DNA from: Paenibacillus sp. LS1
GTDB lineage: Bacteria > Bacillota > Bacilli > Paenibacillales > Paenibacillaceae
Assembly (NCBI RefSeq): GCF_026013365.1
Contig: NZ_JAPDOE010000005.1
Coordinates: forward strand, 1 to 64,000
Length of the DNA: 64,000 nt
Direction of reading: 5' to 3'
The notes under the pieces are model-generated. The model ran no database searches. It was given only the letters and a program-made list of their open reading frames with translations, and had not been told where the DNA came from. Shown here piece by piece: positions 1 to 7,904 of the stretch (its first letter is position 1; each line of letters opens with the position of its first letter). Both the position numbers and the translations under genes were made by a program.

Positions 1-2
1 AT

Positions 3-743
3 ATGAAAGTGTTATTAGACTCTGGGGAGTATACATTTCACCGGCTGCGAAAGAAATTAGAAGCCACACGAAAGAGTATTTCATCTCTCACAGCTGGGTC
101 AGTGAGTTGGCATAATGCGTATGAGTTAATTCAAAAGATCGAAACAAAGCTGAAGAGTCCAATACGCGTCCAGGAATACGCCAAGTTTATAAAAAGACAT
201 CAAAGCATTTTATATGATGTCTTTAACCTGGATCGTACCGGTGACCCTGATGAAAGCATGCATAATCTAAACTTCCTTCATCGCCAAGGAATTAAGGCGA
301 TACCCATTTGGCACCCTCAATCACCAGAAGAGAGCCTTGAAGAGTTGGTAAAGGACCCGAGAAATTTTGAAGTGATTGGAATCGGAGGATTATTGAGTTT
401 AGGTGAAGCTGATAGAGTGAAGGTTATACACTCCCTCTTGGAGAGATATGGAGACCACCAGAGCTTTCATTTGCTTGGGTGTAGTAACACTCAGATATTC
501 AAAGGAAATGTCTTTCAGTGTGACTCTACTGGACCGTTAATGGGACGTAGGTATCAAACAATAATTACGGATCAAGGCCATATCAAAATGGATAAGGCCT
601 ATCCAGAACTTAATTGGAGTAAAGAGGAATGCTTTGCCTATAATATTCGGCAGTTAGCCGCGTTAGAGGAGTACAAACCGATTGAACAAACAGAGTTGCT
701 GCTTCCAATGGGCCTCAGTTATGAGAGTAAACCAATTTTCTAA
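3..743 (+). CDS. tRNA-guanine transglycosylase superfamily protein, DpdA-like
   Basis: The 246-residue protein has the TIM-barrel signature blocks of the TGT family: LDSGEYT near the N terminus, an IGIGGLLSLGE block (compare the GG(L/V)xxGE loop of TGT), then FHLLGC and a CDSTGPLMGRR block. The last matches the FDCVxPTRxGR region that carries the nucleophilic Asp in TGT. DpdA proteins of this superfamily insert 7-deazaguanine bases into DNA. With three DNA methyltransferases and a DndC-like gene in the window, a DNA-modification role is more attractive than tRNA modification, but this is inference. The start lies at the window edge, so the true start may be upstream. No ribosome site can be checked. 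An alternative is an uncharacterised phage-type TGT homologue of unknown substrate. Confidence 0.6.
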   Translation: MKVLLDSGEYTFHRLRKKLEATRKSISSLTAGSVSWHNAYELIQKIETKLKSPIRVQEYAKFIKRHQSILYDVFNLDRTGDPDESMHNLNFLHRQGIKAIPIWHPQSPEESLEELVKDPRNFEVIGIGGLLSLGEADRVKVIHSLLERYGDHQSFHLLGCSNTQIFKGNVFQCDSTGPLMGRRYQTIITDQGHIKMDKAYPELNWSKEECFAYNIRQLAALEEYKPIEQTELLLPMGLSYESKPIF

Positions 744-762
744 TTCGAGGAGTGTATTTTTA

Positions 763-930
763 ATGGAGACCATTATTCAGTTTATTCTAAGTAATCAGTT
801 TTATCTGTTGCTGTTTGTAGGTAGTATTTTCGCTTTGATGTTTGTGAGAGCATTTCTGAAGAAAATAGTGGGTACAATATTCAGTGTGATTACAATCTTC
901 AAGTTGCTCGTTTATTTAGGACTCATTTAG
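763..930 (+). CDS. Small hydrophobic membrane protein, 55 aa
   Basis: The ATG at 763 follows a GAGG ribosome site at 747-750, and the earlier in-frame ATG at 682 lies inside the upstream gene. The product is almost entirely hydrophobic, with one long or two short membrane segments separated by an FLKK patch (about residues 28-35). It starts 19 bases after the TGT-like gene, so the two may be cotranscribed. I do not recognise a family. Small holin-like or regulatory membrane peptides have this look, but nothing in the sequence decides it. Confidence 0.5.
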   Translation: METIIQFILSNQFYLLLFVGSIFALMFVRAFLKKIVGTIFSVITIFKLLVYLGLI

Positions 931-943
931 TTTTATATTATAA

Positions 944-993
944 TGTCGGTAGTTTTATAGTGTTTTGTCGGTAATTTATAGTATTGTGTCGGT
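944..993 (+). repeat. Three short direct repeats (TGTCGGT, 21-22 bp period)
   Basis: TGTCGGT occurs at 944, 966 and 987. The first two copies are each followed by a similar AT-rich tail (TTATAGT or TATAGTA). The period of 21-22 bp is two helical turns, so a protein would meet all copies on one face of the DNA. They lie between the end of the upstream gene pair and the 1039-1066 hairpin. Iteron-like or operator-like; the ligand is unknown. Confidence 0.5.
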
Positions 994-1038
994 TTTAAAC
1001 ATATAGCTTAGCTATTGGTATTGTTACTTTTATATTCG

Positions 1039-1066
1039 CAGCATGTTCCTTCCACGGAACATGCTG
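1039..1066. terminator. Perfect 11-bp inverted repeat, likely terminator
   Basis: CAGCATGTTCC and GGAACATGCTG pair perfectly around a 6-nt loop. The U-run after it on the + strand is short. It lies between the + strand genes ending at 930 and the convergent patatin gene. Confidence 0.55.
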
Positions 1067-1177
1067 TTTAGTATGAATTCTTATAAATCCTCCTAAAAAT
1101 CGCTAAGGACCCACACCGGATGAGTGGGTGAGCCATAACTTTACATTAAAGTGTAACGGCTGAAGAATCCTCATAGA

Positions 1178-2194
1178 TCAACGAGGCCGATTAGACATGA
1201 ATATCTCAGGATTTTCAAAATTATTGAAATAGGTCTTTGTCGAGTCGCGGCCAGACTGAATTAAGGTATCCTTTTCCGTAGGAGTGATATCAAAGTTAAT
1301 CGCTGAAGTCTCATTCGTGTTAATTACATAGACCGTCCGATCTGAATCTAGATCATGTAAACTAATATTCTGTTGGAAGTCTAATACTGTTCCAATTAAG
1401 TTTTTCGTAAACTGATATACATTTTTAATTTCGCGTCTTTCCGGAGGTTGTCCGATCAGGATATTCCGCTGCCTGTTACTTTCAATTCGAAATCCTAAGG
1501 TTTCCGTGTTACAAACGAAAGGATTCTCAGCACTTTCTAATTGATATTCTGCATAGGCTTTAGTTACGATCCCATTTTTGTCATTCTCAAGATAGCTTTT
1601 TCTATCGAACAGTTTAATGGGAAAATTCATTAGAACACCGCCATCCACATAAGTATCGTTCTCGAATTCAACGGCCTCAAAAAATAAAGGTATGGACATC
1701 GAAATGCGAATAGCATCTGCAATACGCATAGCACTGTGTGTCTCATGAGAGAAGACAGTCGAGAAGTGGGTATTGGTGTTAGTACCAATAATGTAAAGGT
1801 CTTTAAACGATTTTTGTTCCTTATCGATCTGCATCTGGCCAAACGTTGTTTCAGGGCTACCGGTCTTTCTACTTACGATGTCTTCCAGCCACTCTAACAT
1901 GGCTTTGCCCTTATGCCATCCAAATTTATGAAAGAATCTAGTCGTATCCCGTAAGAGCCCCCAGTCGTCATCGGCAAATTTCTTTAGATCCAGCTCTTTG
2001 AGCTCCTTCATTATTTCTGTAGAAGAATAATTGAGACTGATTAATAAAGCCACAATGGAGCCAGCTGACGTGCCGCCTACCCTTGTAATGTTTGGTAAGA
2101 TACTTTGTTTATCCAGTACCTCCACGACCCCTACATAAGCGCATCCTAATACGCCGCCACCTTCAAACACCAGGTTCTTAAATTGATACGTCAC
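1178..2194 (-). CDS. Patatin-like phospholipase, 338 aa
   Basis: The protein opens with the patatin glycine-rich oxyanion loop (EGGGVLG, residues 11-17), then the GTSAG nucleophile elbow with Ser43, and the DGG motif with catalytic Asp184. All elements of the Ser-Asp dyad are present, so it should be an active acyl hydrolase on phospholipids. I chose the GTG start at 2194 because GGAGGAAA lies 5 nt upstream. The longer reading (from 2284) would put that site inside the coding sequence. No signal peptide, so it is cytosolic unless injected. Patatins serve in lipid turnover, as injected toxins (ExoU type) and as CBASS effectors (CapV). No nucleotide cyclase is seen next to it, so a CBASS role is not supported here. 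Confidence 0.85.
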   Translation of the reverse strand: MTYQFKNLVFEGGGVLGCAYVGVVEVLDKQSILPNITRVGGTSAGSIVALLISLNYSSTEIMKELKELDLKKFADDDWGLLRDTTRFFHKFGWHKGKAMLEWLEDIVSRKTGSPETTFGQMQIDKEQKSFKDLYIIGTNTNTHFSTVFSHETHSAMRIADAIRISMSIPLFFEAVEFENDTYVDGGVLMNFPIKLFDRKSYLENDKNGIVTKAYAEYQLESAENPFVCNTETLGFRIESNRQRNILIGQPPERREIKNVYQFTKNLIGTVLDFQQNISLHDLDSDRTVYVINTNETSAINFDITPTEKDTLIQSGRDSTKTYFNNFENPEIFMSNRPR

Positions 2195-2358
2195 AAAACT
2201 TTCCTCCATTCGATAGATGAACTGAATACAAAGGTCAACAGAGAGTCTCCAATGTCCATTCGGTTTGGCTGTACGACTGAGCATCTGGAAGCGTCAAACT
2301 CATTACACCGCGCCAGGAGATGCACACGGTGCGAAAAACGGCAGACAAACGCTAGCTA

Positions 2359-2811
2359 CTATTCCTCAGATTCACTCATTCGCTCCAGCAGCATCTCCTG
2401 TGAACTAAACGCTTTTATTAATGGAGCAATGGCCTCAGCCCATTTTTTGAACTCATCGGGATTGACTGTATTAATGGGGGTATAGGTATGATGAATCATG
2501 TAGCCTTCTATTTTGTCTATTTTGTCTGAGGGTATTTGATCGTCCCATCTCAGATCTTTTCTGTTGTGATCACGGCCGGTTGCCGTACCACTAACGCCCC
2601 ATGTCTGTGGCTATGATGCGAATAATATATTTCCCTCATTATCCGTGATAAAAACAACAACACTTCCATGAAAACCGACCCATTTTTTACTAGTCCAGAT
2701 ATCGGTCAGACCATCAAGTCTCCCACTGGCAGATATCGTAATATCAGTGTTCATTCTACGGTAATCACCAAGTTCAGTATGCTTTGATCCCTTCAAAGGA
2801 AAATCGGGCAT
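2359..2811 (-). pseudogene. Unknown protein gene with an in-frame TAG after codon 66
   Basis: A good ribosome site (GGAGGT) precedes the ATG at 2811. The frame runs 66 codons to a TAG at 2611-2613, then continues open in the same frame for 83 more codons to a second TAG at 2359. The sequence after the first stop (PQTWGVSGTATG...) has normal coding character and ends with an acidic tail. The simplest reading is one gene of about 150 codons with a nonsense mutation. A real readthrough of UAG is the alternative. I do not recognise the protein; its N-terminal half is rich in beta-type sequence. Confidence 0.6.
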
Positions 2812-2897
2812 GGAATAACCTCCTAATTTTTTGTTCGTCCTTTAGGGTTTCCGTGAGGTGAAATTTCATACATCTACTAAACTTCTGCATATACGAA

Positions 2898-2927
2898 AAA
2901 ACGTCTTTCCATTAGGAAAGACGTTTT
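2898..2927. terminator. 13-bp hairpin, probably bidirectional terminator
   Basis: AAAACGTCTTTCC pairs perfectly with GGAAAGACGTTTT around a 4-nt loop. The minus strand carries the better U-run (TTTTTT), consistent with ending transcripts from the minus-strand gene at 3333-4367. Confidence 0.65.
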
Positions 2928-3196
2928 CTTTATGTACTTTGCGCTCCGGTCACAACCCCTTGATTCCGGTTAAGCTGCGTAATCGATGCATGATTACTAC
3001 TTCATCATAAATCATCTCGGTAGGTAATCCAATTTTTGAAGACTTTTTCTTTGTGAAAATAGGTGGCCATATTTGCTACGTGTCTATGGAGGACAAAATC
3101 ATCCTTATTAAGATGAAGAATAATGAAGCATAAGATAAAATAAAAGTAATTTATTCACTCTGCTCTCAGATGCAGGATTTAACCAGAATAAACGAA

Positions 3197-3224
3197 AGAG
3201 CACCTCTCCAGGGAAAGGTGCTCT
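3197..3224. terminator. Hairpin terminator after the minus-strand membrane protein
   Basis: AGAGCACCT and AGGTGCTCT pair at the base of the hairpin. It lies about 110 bp downstream of the stop of the minus-strand gene at 3333. Confidence 0.6.
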
Positions 3225-3332
3225 CTTATGAATCTTTTGCGCTTCGGTCACAACCCATTGTTTCCGTTACGACAGCAATCAATGCAGGATTGCTATTACA
3301 TACTCTTATCATAAAACACTGAGCAGAAAACG

Positions 3333-4367
3333 TCAATTATTTCTTAGTTTATATTCGTTCAAAGATACAACATTCGTTTTGCTATTCACAACCCATTCCA
3401 CCTGATTATGTTTTGCGAAGTATTCGCATTTTTTCTGGTGATATATCTTATCAGCATGAGATACCCATTCAGGTATGTCATTCTCATAAGGTTTTGACGC
3501 AAGGCTAGGACAATCAAATTCAGTGTGGTTTTCTCCTCTTCTTAGAAGGTGGTTGTAGAGGTTTTGCCTGGATAGACATTCATCTTTCCAAACCTTCATT
3601 ATCGTTCTTCCGAGATGTTTATCTGCTGAAAGGTCAGACCATTTAATTTTTGGTTCTGGATCACCATAGTTATCTTCAAAGAACTTATCGATTGATAACA
3701 TGTCGTATCTAAAATTGAGGTATGCAAAAAGAAATGTGAAGACTCTTCTTGCTACATAAACAAGTGCTGGAGTGAACCATAGTACGTACTGACTGTCACC
3801 GTTATACAGGTAGATCATGAGCGTAAGAGTGAGGAGCAAGATGAAAATATACCTGAAGACTTTTTTCAAACTGGTGCTGAAAAGTTTATGTAATGTACCT
3901 CGTGCTGCTGGAGAAAATTTTGTGTAATTTACATTGTTATAGATTCTGTATCTAAAGTAGTCTACCGTGTAACGATAACTGAAATCATTTATTCGTTTCT
4001 GCAGAGTTCTTTCAAATGATTTGGGAAAGAACAGATTGTACAGGTGAGCTGGTGCAATGTACGGTGTTTCGTTCCATCGAAGAACTTCAGTATCCAGATG
4101 GTTTCTTCTAAGTTCAGTTCTTAATTTCGAATATAAAGTTCTGCTACTAGCCAGATAATAAGCTAGGAATGACACTACTATCAGAAAAATATAATCGGAT
4201 ATGGAATCCCAAACCATGGCACGAAGAACCTGATATTTTTCATAATAGTAGTTGCCAGGTAATAAGAAATTCACACATAGCATGATGGGGTATGAAGCCA
4301 TTATCATCAATAGCCCCTTTAAAATGAGCTTTTTTAATTTCGCCCAACTGTTCTCTAATCGATTCAT
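3333..4367 (-). CDS. Polytopic membrane protein, 344 aa, unknown
   Basis: The ATG at 4367 follows AGAGGTGAT. Two hydrophobic segments near residues 15-40 and 55-80 and a further pair near 165-215 suggest four membrane spans. Between them are soluble stretches rich in basic and aromatic residues, and the C-terminal 130 residues are soluble. I recognise no family. It is transcribed against its + strand neighbours and has its own terminator region, so it is an independent unit. A membrane sensor or a phage-exclusion protein are possible guesses, but no motif supports either. Confidence 0.6.
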   Translation of the reverse strand: MNRLENSWAKLKKLILKGLLMIMASYPIMLCVNFLLPGNYYYEKYQVLRAMVWDSISDYIFLIVVSFLAYYLASSRTLYSKLRTELRRNHLDTEVLRWNETPYIAPAHLYNLFFPKSFERTLQKRINDFSYRYTVDYFRYRIYNNVNYTKFSPAARGTLHKLFSTSLKKVFRYIFILLLTLTLMIYLYNGDSQYVLWFTPALVYVARRVFTFLFAYLNFRYDMLSIDKFFEDNYGDPEPKIKWSDLSADKHLGRTIMKVWKDECLSRQNLYNHLLRRGENHTEFDCPSLASKPYENDIPEWVSHADKIYHQKKCEYFAKHNQVEWVVNSKTNVVSLNEYKLRNN

Positions 4368-4487
4368 GAAGATCACCTCTAATTTAGTATATGTCTTATG
4401 GAATATTCATACAAAATTATGGGGAAATAGTTTGCTTTACGTGTCGATTATGGTACAGTCAGAATAACTTACAAATTATATAATTTT

Positions 4488-4590
4488 CTCAGCGTCAAGC
4501 GACAATCTGAGTTTTAAGGGATCTTTTAATGCATGTGCTTAGTTTATGACTACGTCATTTCTATGTACATCTTTAGAAGGTCCCTTTTTT
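4488..4590 (+). promoter_or_regulatory. Class A leader RNA (A1) with terminator, upstream of the exonuclease
   Basis: The hairpin at 4488-4511 has a 5-bp outer stem CTCAG/CTGAG, a one-base bulge, an inner stem GTC/GAC and an AAGC loop, with AAT unpaired on the 3' side. A 12-bp terminator follows (AAGGGATCTTTT 4516-4527 with AGAAGGTCCCTT 4575-4586, then T6). The ribosome site of the exonuclease lies 16 nt after the U-run, so this terminator sits in the 5' leader and must be read through for expression. After it, GTCGC could pair with GCGAC of the hairpin. Confidence 0.65.
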
Positions 4591-4621
4591 GTCGCATAAA
4601 TTAATAAGGAGGACGATGTTC

Positions 4622-5956
4622 ATGGAATTTAAAGTTTCCCTACCCGTCAATGGAACTGCATTAGCAATGGGCTGCAGTTTGGATAGCCTAATCAAACAGT
4701 GGAAATCATCACCTGAAGGAGCAATAAGACGAGGGTATATTCATCAGCGAAAACTAGTAATTGAGATCGGAAAGTATTTTGAAATTGGTGAAGAAGGCTA
4801 CCGTGGTCTGAGTACCCAAGAACTAAGCCAGCGGGGAAATACATACTCTATAGATCTGGTAGGAACTACATTTGAAAAGATATCTGATTTGTTTAGGAAG
4901 ATCCAAAAAAAGATACAAGAATTGAGCAAGCATAAATTAATGGAGTTTGAAATAGTTGAAGGTGAAGGATTTCAATTTCGCATTGTTGAATCAGTGTGGC
5001 AACAGCAAGTATCTAGTGAACAACCTTCCCAGCAGCGTCCAGCCGTAAATAGCTTGCCGGCCAATGAGAAGAAAGGTAAGGATGTATTACTATTGATTGA
5101 CGGGATGAATTTAATTAATCGATCCTATCATGGATCGGCTTACAAAAAAGAAGAAAGTGAGCTGTTACGGTCCTCTAAAGGCGTCTTTACGAATGGGGTA
5201 AAAACGTTTGTGATCAAGTTATTGAATGTACTACGCACGTTTGATCCGACTCATGTTGCAGTACTATGGGACCCAGAAGGGGGAAGAAACACGCTCTGGA
5301 GAAGGCAAGTTGCAGCATATTACAAAGCTAATCGTGATGAAACTGTACAACCAGTTCCACTTAAGGAACAAATTATAACTTGTAAGGACGTATTGTCTGC
5401 AATGTGTATACCACAATACGAGGTTCCAACCATGGAAGCAGATGATTTGATTGGCAGCTTGGCAAAGCGTTGGTCAAACGAAGGCATGGGAACATGTTAT
5501 ATGTGGAGCAATGATAACGATTATTTCCAGCTGCTTGATGATAACATTATTCAATTACTTAAGGATAAACCTTTCACAGTTGATGATTTCAAAGACGAAT
5601 ACGATGGCATTGACCCGCAGTTATTCATTGACTATAAAGGCTACACCGGTGACACATCGGATAACCTAAAGGGTGTTACTGGCATAGGAAAAGTGGGTGC
5701 GCTAGGTTTAATAAAAACATATGGAGCTATGTCAAATGCTATAGCTGAAGCAGAGAATGGTACTCTTAAAAAAACGTGCTCAAGATATAGGGATAAACTC
5801 ATCACGAACAAACAGGTAGGTGAAGAGTCGAAGTATTTGGCCACTATCCTTACAGATGTCCCAGAAATGAATTCAATCAAGTGGGATGATTTGATTAAAA
5901 ATATAGATAGAGCTGGTTTCAAGAGTATGATGAACCAACTTGAAATAAACCTTTAA
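4622..5956 (+). CDS. 5'-3' exonuclease (PolI/FEN-type) with extra N-terminal domain, 444 aa
   Basis: Residues about 155-440 are a flap-endonuclease/T5-exonuclease type PIN domain: LLLIDGMNLI with the first metal-binding Asp, then VLWDPEGG, MEADDLI, SNDNDYFQLL, and the helix-hairpin-helix block DYKGYTGDTSDNLKGVTGIG. All acidic metal ligands are present. Residues 1-150 are an extra domain I do not recognise, starting EFKVSLPVN; the protein at 10061 opens similarly (EFKIEVPLN). It is a free-standing exonuclease without a polymerase domain, as in phages, for primer or flap removal and recombination. The ATG at 4622 is chosen because AAGGAGG ends 9 nt before it; the ATG at 4616 would be too close. 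Expression is behind leader A1. Confidence 0.9.
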   Translation: MEFKVSLPVNGTALAMGCSLDSLIKQWKSSPEGAIRRGYIHQRKLVIEIGKYFEIGEEGYRGLSTQELSQRGNTYSIDLVGTTFEKISDLFRKIQKKIQELSKHKLMEFEIVEGEGFQFRIVESVWQQQVSSEQPSQQRPAVNSLPANEKKGKDVLLLIDGMNLINRSYHGSAYKKEESELLRSSKGVFTNGVKTFVIKLLNVLRTFDPTHVAVLWDPEGGRNTLWRRQVAAYYKANRDETVQPVPLKEQIITCKDVLSAMCIPQYEVPTMEADDLIGSLAKRWSNEGMGTCYMWSNDNDYFQLLDDNIIQLLKDKPFTVDDFKDEYDGIDPQLFIDYKGYTGDTSDNLKGVTGIGKVGALGLIKTYGAMSNAIAEAENGTLKKTCSRYRDKLITNKQVGEESKYLATILTDVPEMNSIKWDDLIKNIDRAGFKSMMNQLEINL

Positions 5957-5981
5957 TCTATTTAAAGGGAAAAAACATAAG

Positions 5982-6048
5982 CGCACTATCCTTCATTTTG
6001 ATCTCAGTTGATTTGTATTGAGATTTACAGGGGGATAGTGCGTCTTCT
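5982..6048 (+). terminator. Terminator of the exonuclease gene
   Basis: CGCACTATCC (5982-5991) pairs with GGATAGTGCG (6033-6042). An inner ATCTCA/TGAGAT stem and a T-rich tail complete it. Confidence 0.8.
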
Positions 6049-6136
6049 TCTTATGTATTGCAAAAACTATAGGGGTGAGTAATTTATCGGGTTTTGGGTT
6101 AAGTGAATAGTACTTGTACTTTTAATATTGAGACTT

Positions 6137-6146
6137 ATGCTATAAT
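6137..6146 (+). promoter_or_regulatory. Extended -10 promoter
   Basis: TGCTATAAT, an extended -10 box, lies 33 nt before the GTG start at 6179, with no clear -35. The identical ATGCTATAATCA string recurs at 6589-6600. Confidence 0.6.
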
Positions 6147-6178
6147 CAGTCTACGGAATGATCCAAGGAGGAACCAGT

Positions 6179-6526
6179 GTGAGGAGAAAATACAGTAAAT
6201 TAAAATGGTGTAACCTAATCGGGAAAGAAGAGAGTCAGTTTAGCCTCCTATTCGAATTCTCTTTAAATCATAAGATTAGTACAGGTGTCTTATTAGATGA
6301 TTTTTTGAAAAGAATGCAACTGATTCAAGAAGATGAGAAGAGGATTGTTACTGTTGAAATGGAAATGCAGAATATAATTAAGAAGCGAACTGAGGTTATA
6401 TATAATCTATACATACAGGGTCAATTTGAAGGAGTTTGCACGGAGGAATGGATGAACGACGAGGTCATTAACAGCTTAAAACAATCCTTAGTCTCTTTTA
6501 ACTGGTACTGCTTAAAAGCAAACTAA
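6179..6526 (+). CDS. Unknown protein, 115 aa
   Basis: The GTG at 6179 lies 7 nt after AAGGAGG (6165-6171). The ATG at 6158 precedes that site and is rejected. The product is charged and mostly helical, with a basic N terminus (RRKYSKLK) and a long amphipathic helix around residues 35-85. It forms its own transcription unit, with an extended -10 box just upstream and a terminator at 6531-6578. No family recognised. Confidence 0.55.
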   Translation: MRRKYSKLKWCNLIGKEESQFSLLFEFSLNHKISTGVLLDDFLKRMQLIQEDEKRIVTVEMEMQNIIKKRTEVIYNLYIQGQFEGVCTEEWMNDEVINSLKQSLVSFNWYCLKAN

Positions 6527-6530
6527 AATA

Positions 6531-6578
6531 CAGGGTTGCATCGGATAGTTTCTGATATGATGTAATCCCTGTTTTTTT
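6531..6578 (+). terminator. Terminator of the 6179-6526 gene
   Basis: CAGGGTTGCATC pairs with GATGTAATCCCTG and is followed by T7. Confidence 0.85.
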
Positions 6579-6589
6579 GTGCGAAGATA

Positions 6590-6598
6590 TGCTATAAT
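6590..6598 (+). promoter_or_regulatory. Extended -10 promoter of the 6.6 kb leader
   Basis: TGCTATAAT here predicts a start near 6605, about 21 nt before the class A hairpin at 6626. Confidence 0.6.
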
Positions 6599-6625
6599 CA
6601 TTTAAATTATTATTTACTTTATTTT

Positions 6626-6768
6626 ATCTCTGACCTGGGTCTTATGAGATTTATCACGATTTACACACACCTATTTTTCAAAGGTGACCAATTCTTCTAC
6701 TTTTTTTGTAGACATTCTTTTTATTGAATGTAAATTGGTTCTTCTGAAAAGTGGGTGTTTTTTTTGCG
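6626..6768 (+). promoter_or_regulatory. Class A leader RNA (A7, variant loop) with terminator
   Basis: The hairpin at 6626-6650 has outer stem ATCTC/GAGAT, a one-base bulge, inner stem GAC/GTC, loop CTGG and a 3' bulge TTAT. The fold matches the other class A hairpins, and the TTAT bulge is identical to A4, but the loop differs from AAGC. A long terminator follows (CACCTATTTTTC with GAAAAGTGGGTG, then T8 and GCGCT). CACCT can instead pair locally with AGGTG, giving an alternative fold. The tail carries CACAACCC at 6779 just before the ribosome site of the 34-residue gene. Confidence 0.55.
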
Positions 6769-6808
6769 CTCTCACTTTCACAACCCAAAATTCCAAGGAG
6801 GAAATAAC

Positions 6809-6913
6809 ATGTTTAAATCAAGAAGAGAATACATTCTGGCGGCTTCAAAAATGCAACGGGTACTTGCTCAAAAGCAAAAACTCGTTGTAATCACCGGAAA
6901 AGTATCCAAGTAA
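6809..6913 (+). CDS. Small basic protein, 34 aa
   Basis: The ATG at 6809 is preceded by a near-perfect AAGGAGG (6795-6801) and by a full leader with promoter and terminator, which argues strongly that this short frame is translated. The product is basic (RRE, KMQ, QKQK) with a hydrophobic LVVIT patch near its end. Family unknown. It could be a regulatory peptide or a small nucleic-acid-binding protein. Confidence 0.55.
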   Translation: MFKSRREYILAASKMQRVLAQKQKLVVITGKVSK

Positions 6914-7004
6914 TTCATTTTGATTGGATTCTCATCTAAAGAGAGATGCACTCTTACATGAGAATCCAATTACCCAGAAATGTAATCAAATGGAGAAATG
7001 GTAT

Positions 7005-7133
7005 ATGAGCGGAAATATCAATGAGTATGTTTTTAAATTGACTAAGGAAGATAATGAATTGGTCGCGAGAGAATTTAGCGAAGGGGATCATGTTTATATT
7101 CATGCAATCAATCGTCAAATGATTAATGAATGA
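7005..7133 (+). CDS. Small acidic protein, 42 aa
   Basis: GGAG at 6992-6995 lies 9 nt before the ATG at 7005; the frame is open further upstream but without a ribosome site. The product begins MSGNINEYVFKLTKED and looks like a small beta-alpha fragment. It is downstream of the 34-residue gene under the same leader, with a terminator at 7147-7184. No family recognised. Confidence 0.45.
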   Translation: MSGNINEYVFKLTKEDNELVAREFSEGDHVYIHAINRQMINE

Positions 7134-7146
7134 TTTTCTTTACTAA

Positions 7147-7184
7147 AAAGAGTTGTTAGCCTACCAGCTGCAGCTCTTTTTTTA
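7147..7184 (+). terminator. Terminator
   Basis: AAAGAGTTG pairs with CAGCTCTTT and runs into T7. It ends the unit of the two small genes; the next ribosome site (GGAGGAG) follows within 30 nt. Confidence 0.75.
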
Positions 7185-7217
7185 TTGAATACTAATAAAT
7201 AAACTGGAGGAGTTAAT

Positions 7218-7808
7218 ATGGAAGGTTTTTATGGTGTGATTTATTTTGTAGCTGGTAAGTACCCTAAAAACGTTATGGATCGAATTAAAGAATTAAGTGG
7301 TATTGATGCCCCTATTGTTATGGATGATATGTATTATGCTATAGACAACCCTTATGCTGCAAATGGATGTTTCCAAGAGCTAGAAGACTTTTTCATTGAG
7401 AAGGGAATTCCTTTTGATCGGAATTCCGATTCCTTTTATGAAATACAACCCGAGTCTCGTATCTATCGACCAGATGAATTAGATAGTACTGTTATCAAAG
7501 ATAACGAGGGTTATGAGTATGTGAGGGCATATCAGATAGTAGACATCCTCAAGGAAGAAAATATGAGTGACACTACCAAACTTTTGAGCATTCAAGAACT
7601 GGTACAAGAACAAATTCCTGCGCTTACGAAGCTCTCTGACTACCAAATTCTTTGGAAAGATGAGAGTAATAGCACTCCATTTACGCCAAGTGAAGATTAT
7701 GAAGCAAATGGAGAAGTGAAATTGATATTTATAAAAAGCGAAAAGACAGATGCAATTGAGCATAACGCACAAATTGAAAAAATTGTGGATGAAATTCTTA
7801 ATCCTTAG
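7218..7808 (+). CDS. Unknown acidic protein, 196 aa
   Basis: A strong ribosome site (CTGGAGGAG) precedes the ATG. The first 75 residues (GVIYFVAGKYPKNVMDRIKEL...) look like a compact alpha/beta domain. The remainder is acidic and mostly helical, ending in EIVDEILNP-type sequence. There is no signal peptide or membrane segment. It sits alone between terminators at 7147 and 7825, directly upstream of the first methyltransferase. No family recognised. Confidence 0.6.
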   Translation: MEGFYGVIYFVAGKYPKNVMDRIKELSGIDAPIVMDDMYYAIDNPYAANGCFQELEDFFIEKGIPFDRNSDSFYEIQPESRIYRPDELDSTVIKDNEGYEYVRAYQIVDILKEENMSDTTKLLSIQELVQEQIPALTKLSDYQILWKDESNSTPFTPSEDYEANGEVKLIFIKSEKTDAIEHNAQIEKIVDEILNP

Positions 7809-7824
7809 ATTCTATTTTAGAAAT

Positions 7825-7867
7825 GGTCTTACCTTCAACGTTGAGGTAAGGCCTTTTCGTCTTTTTT
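7825..7867 (+). terminator. Terminator
   Basis: GGTCTTACCTTCAA pairs with TTGAGGTAAGGCC and is followed by T-rich sequence ending in T6. It separates the 7218 gene from the methyltransferase at 7905. Confidence 0.85.
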
Positions 7868-7904
7868 AGCATACTAATAAAACATGTATACGGAGGAAAA
7901 CAGG

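Larger units (their letters stand above)
2812..3332. other. Intergenic region with two related hairpin-rich units
   Basis: There is no gene here. Two diverged copies of one unit of about 100 bp are visible, at 2898-2997 and 3197-3293. Each is an intrinsic-terminator-like hairpin (2898-2927; 3197-3224), then GCGCT(C/T)CGGTCACAACCC, a short CGG...CCG pairing, and a second hairpin. The last hairpin covaries: GTAATC/GATTAC (2979-2997) against GCAATC/GATTGC (3275-3293). CACAACCC recurs upstream of + strand genes at 6779, 10701 and 37679. Confidence 0.5.

Noticed and set aside
1178..2194. CBASS operon with CapV-like effector
   Set aside because: Only the patatin is present; no CD-NTase or signalling partner is adjacent.
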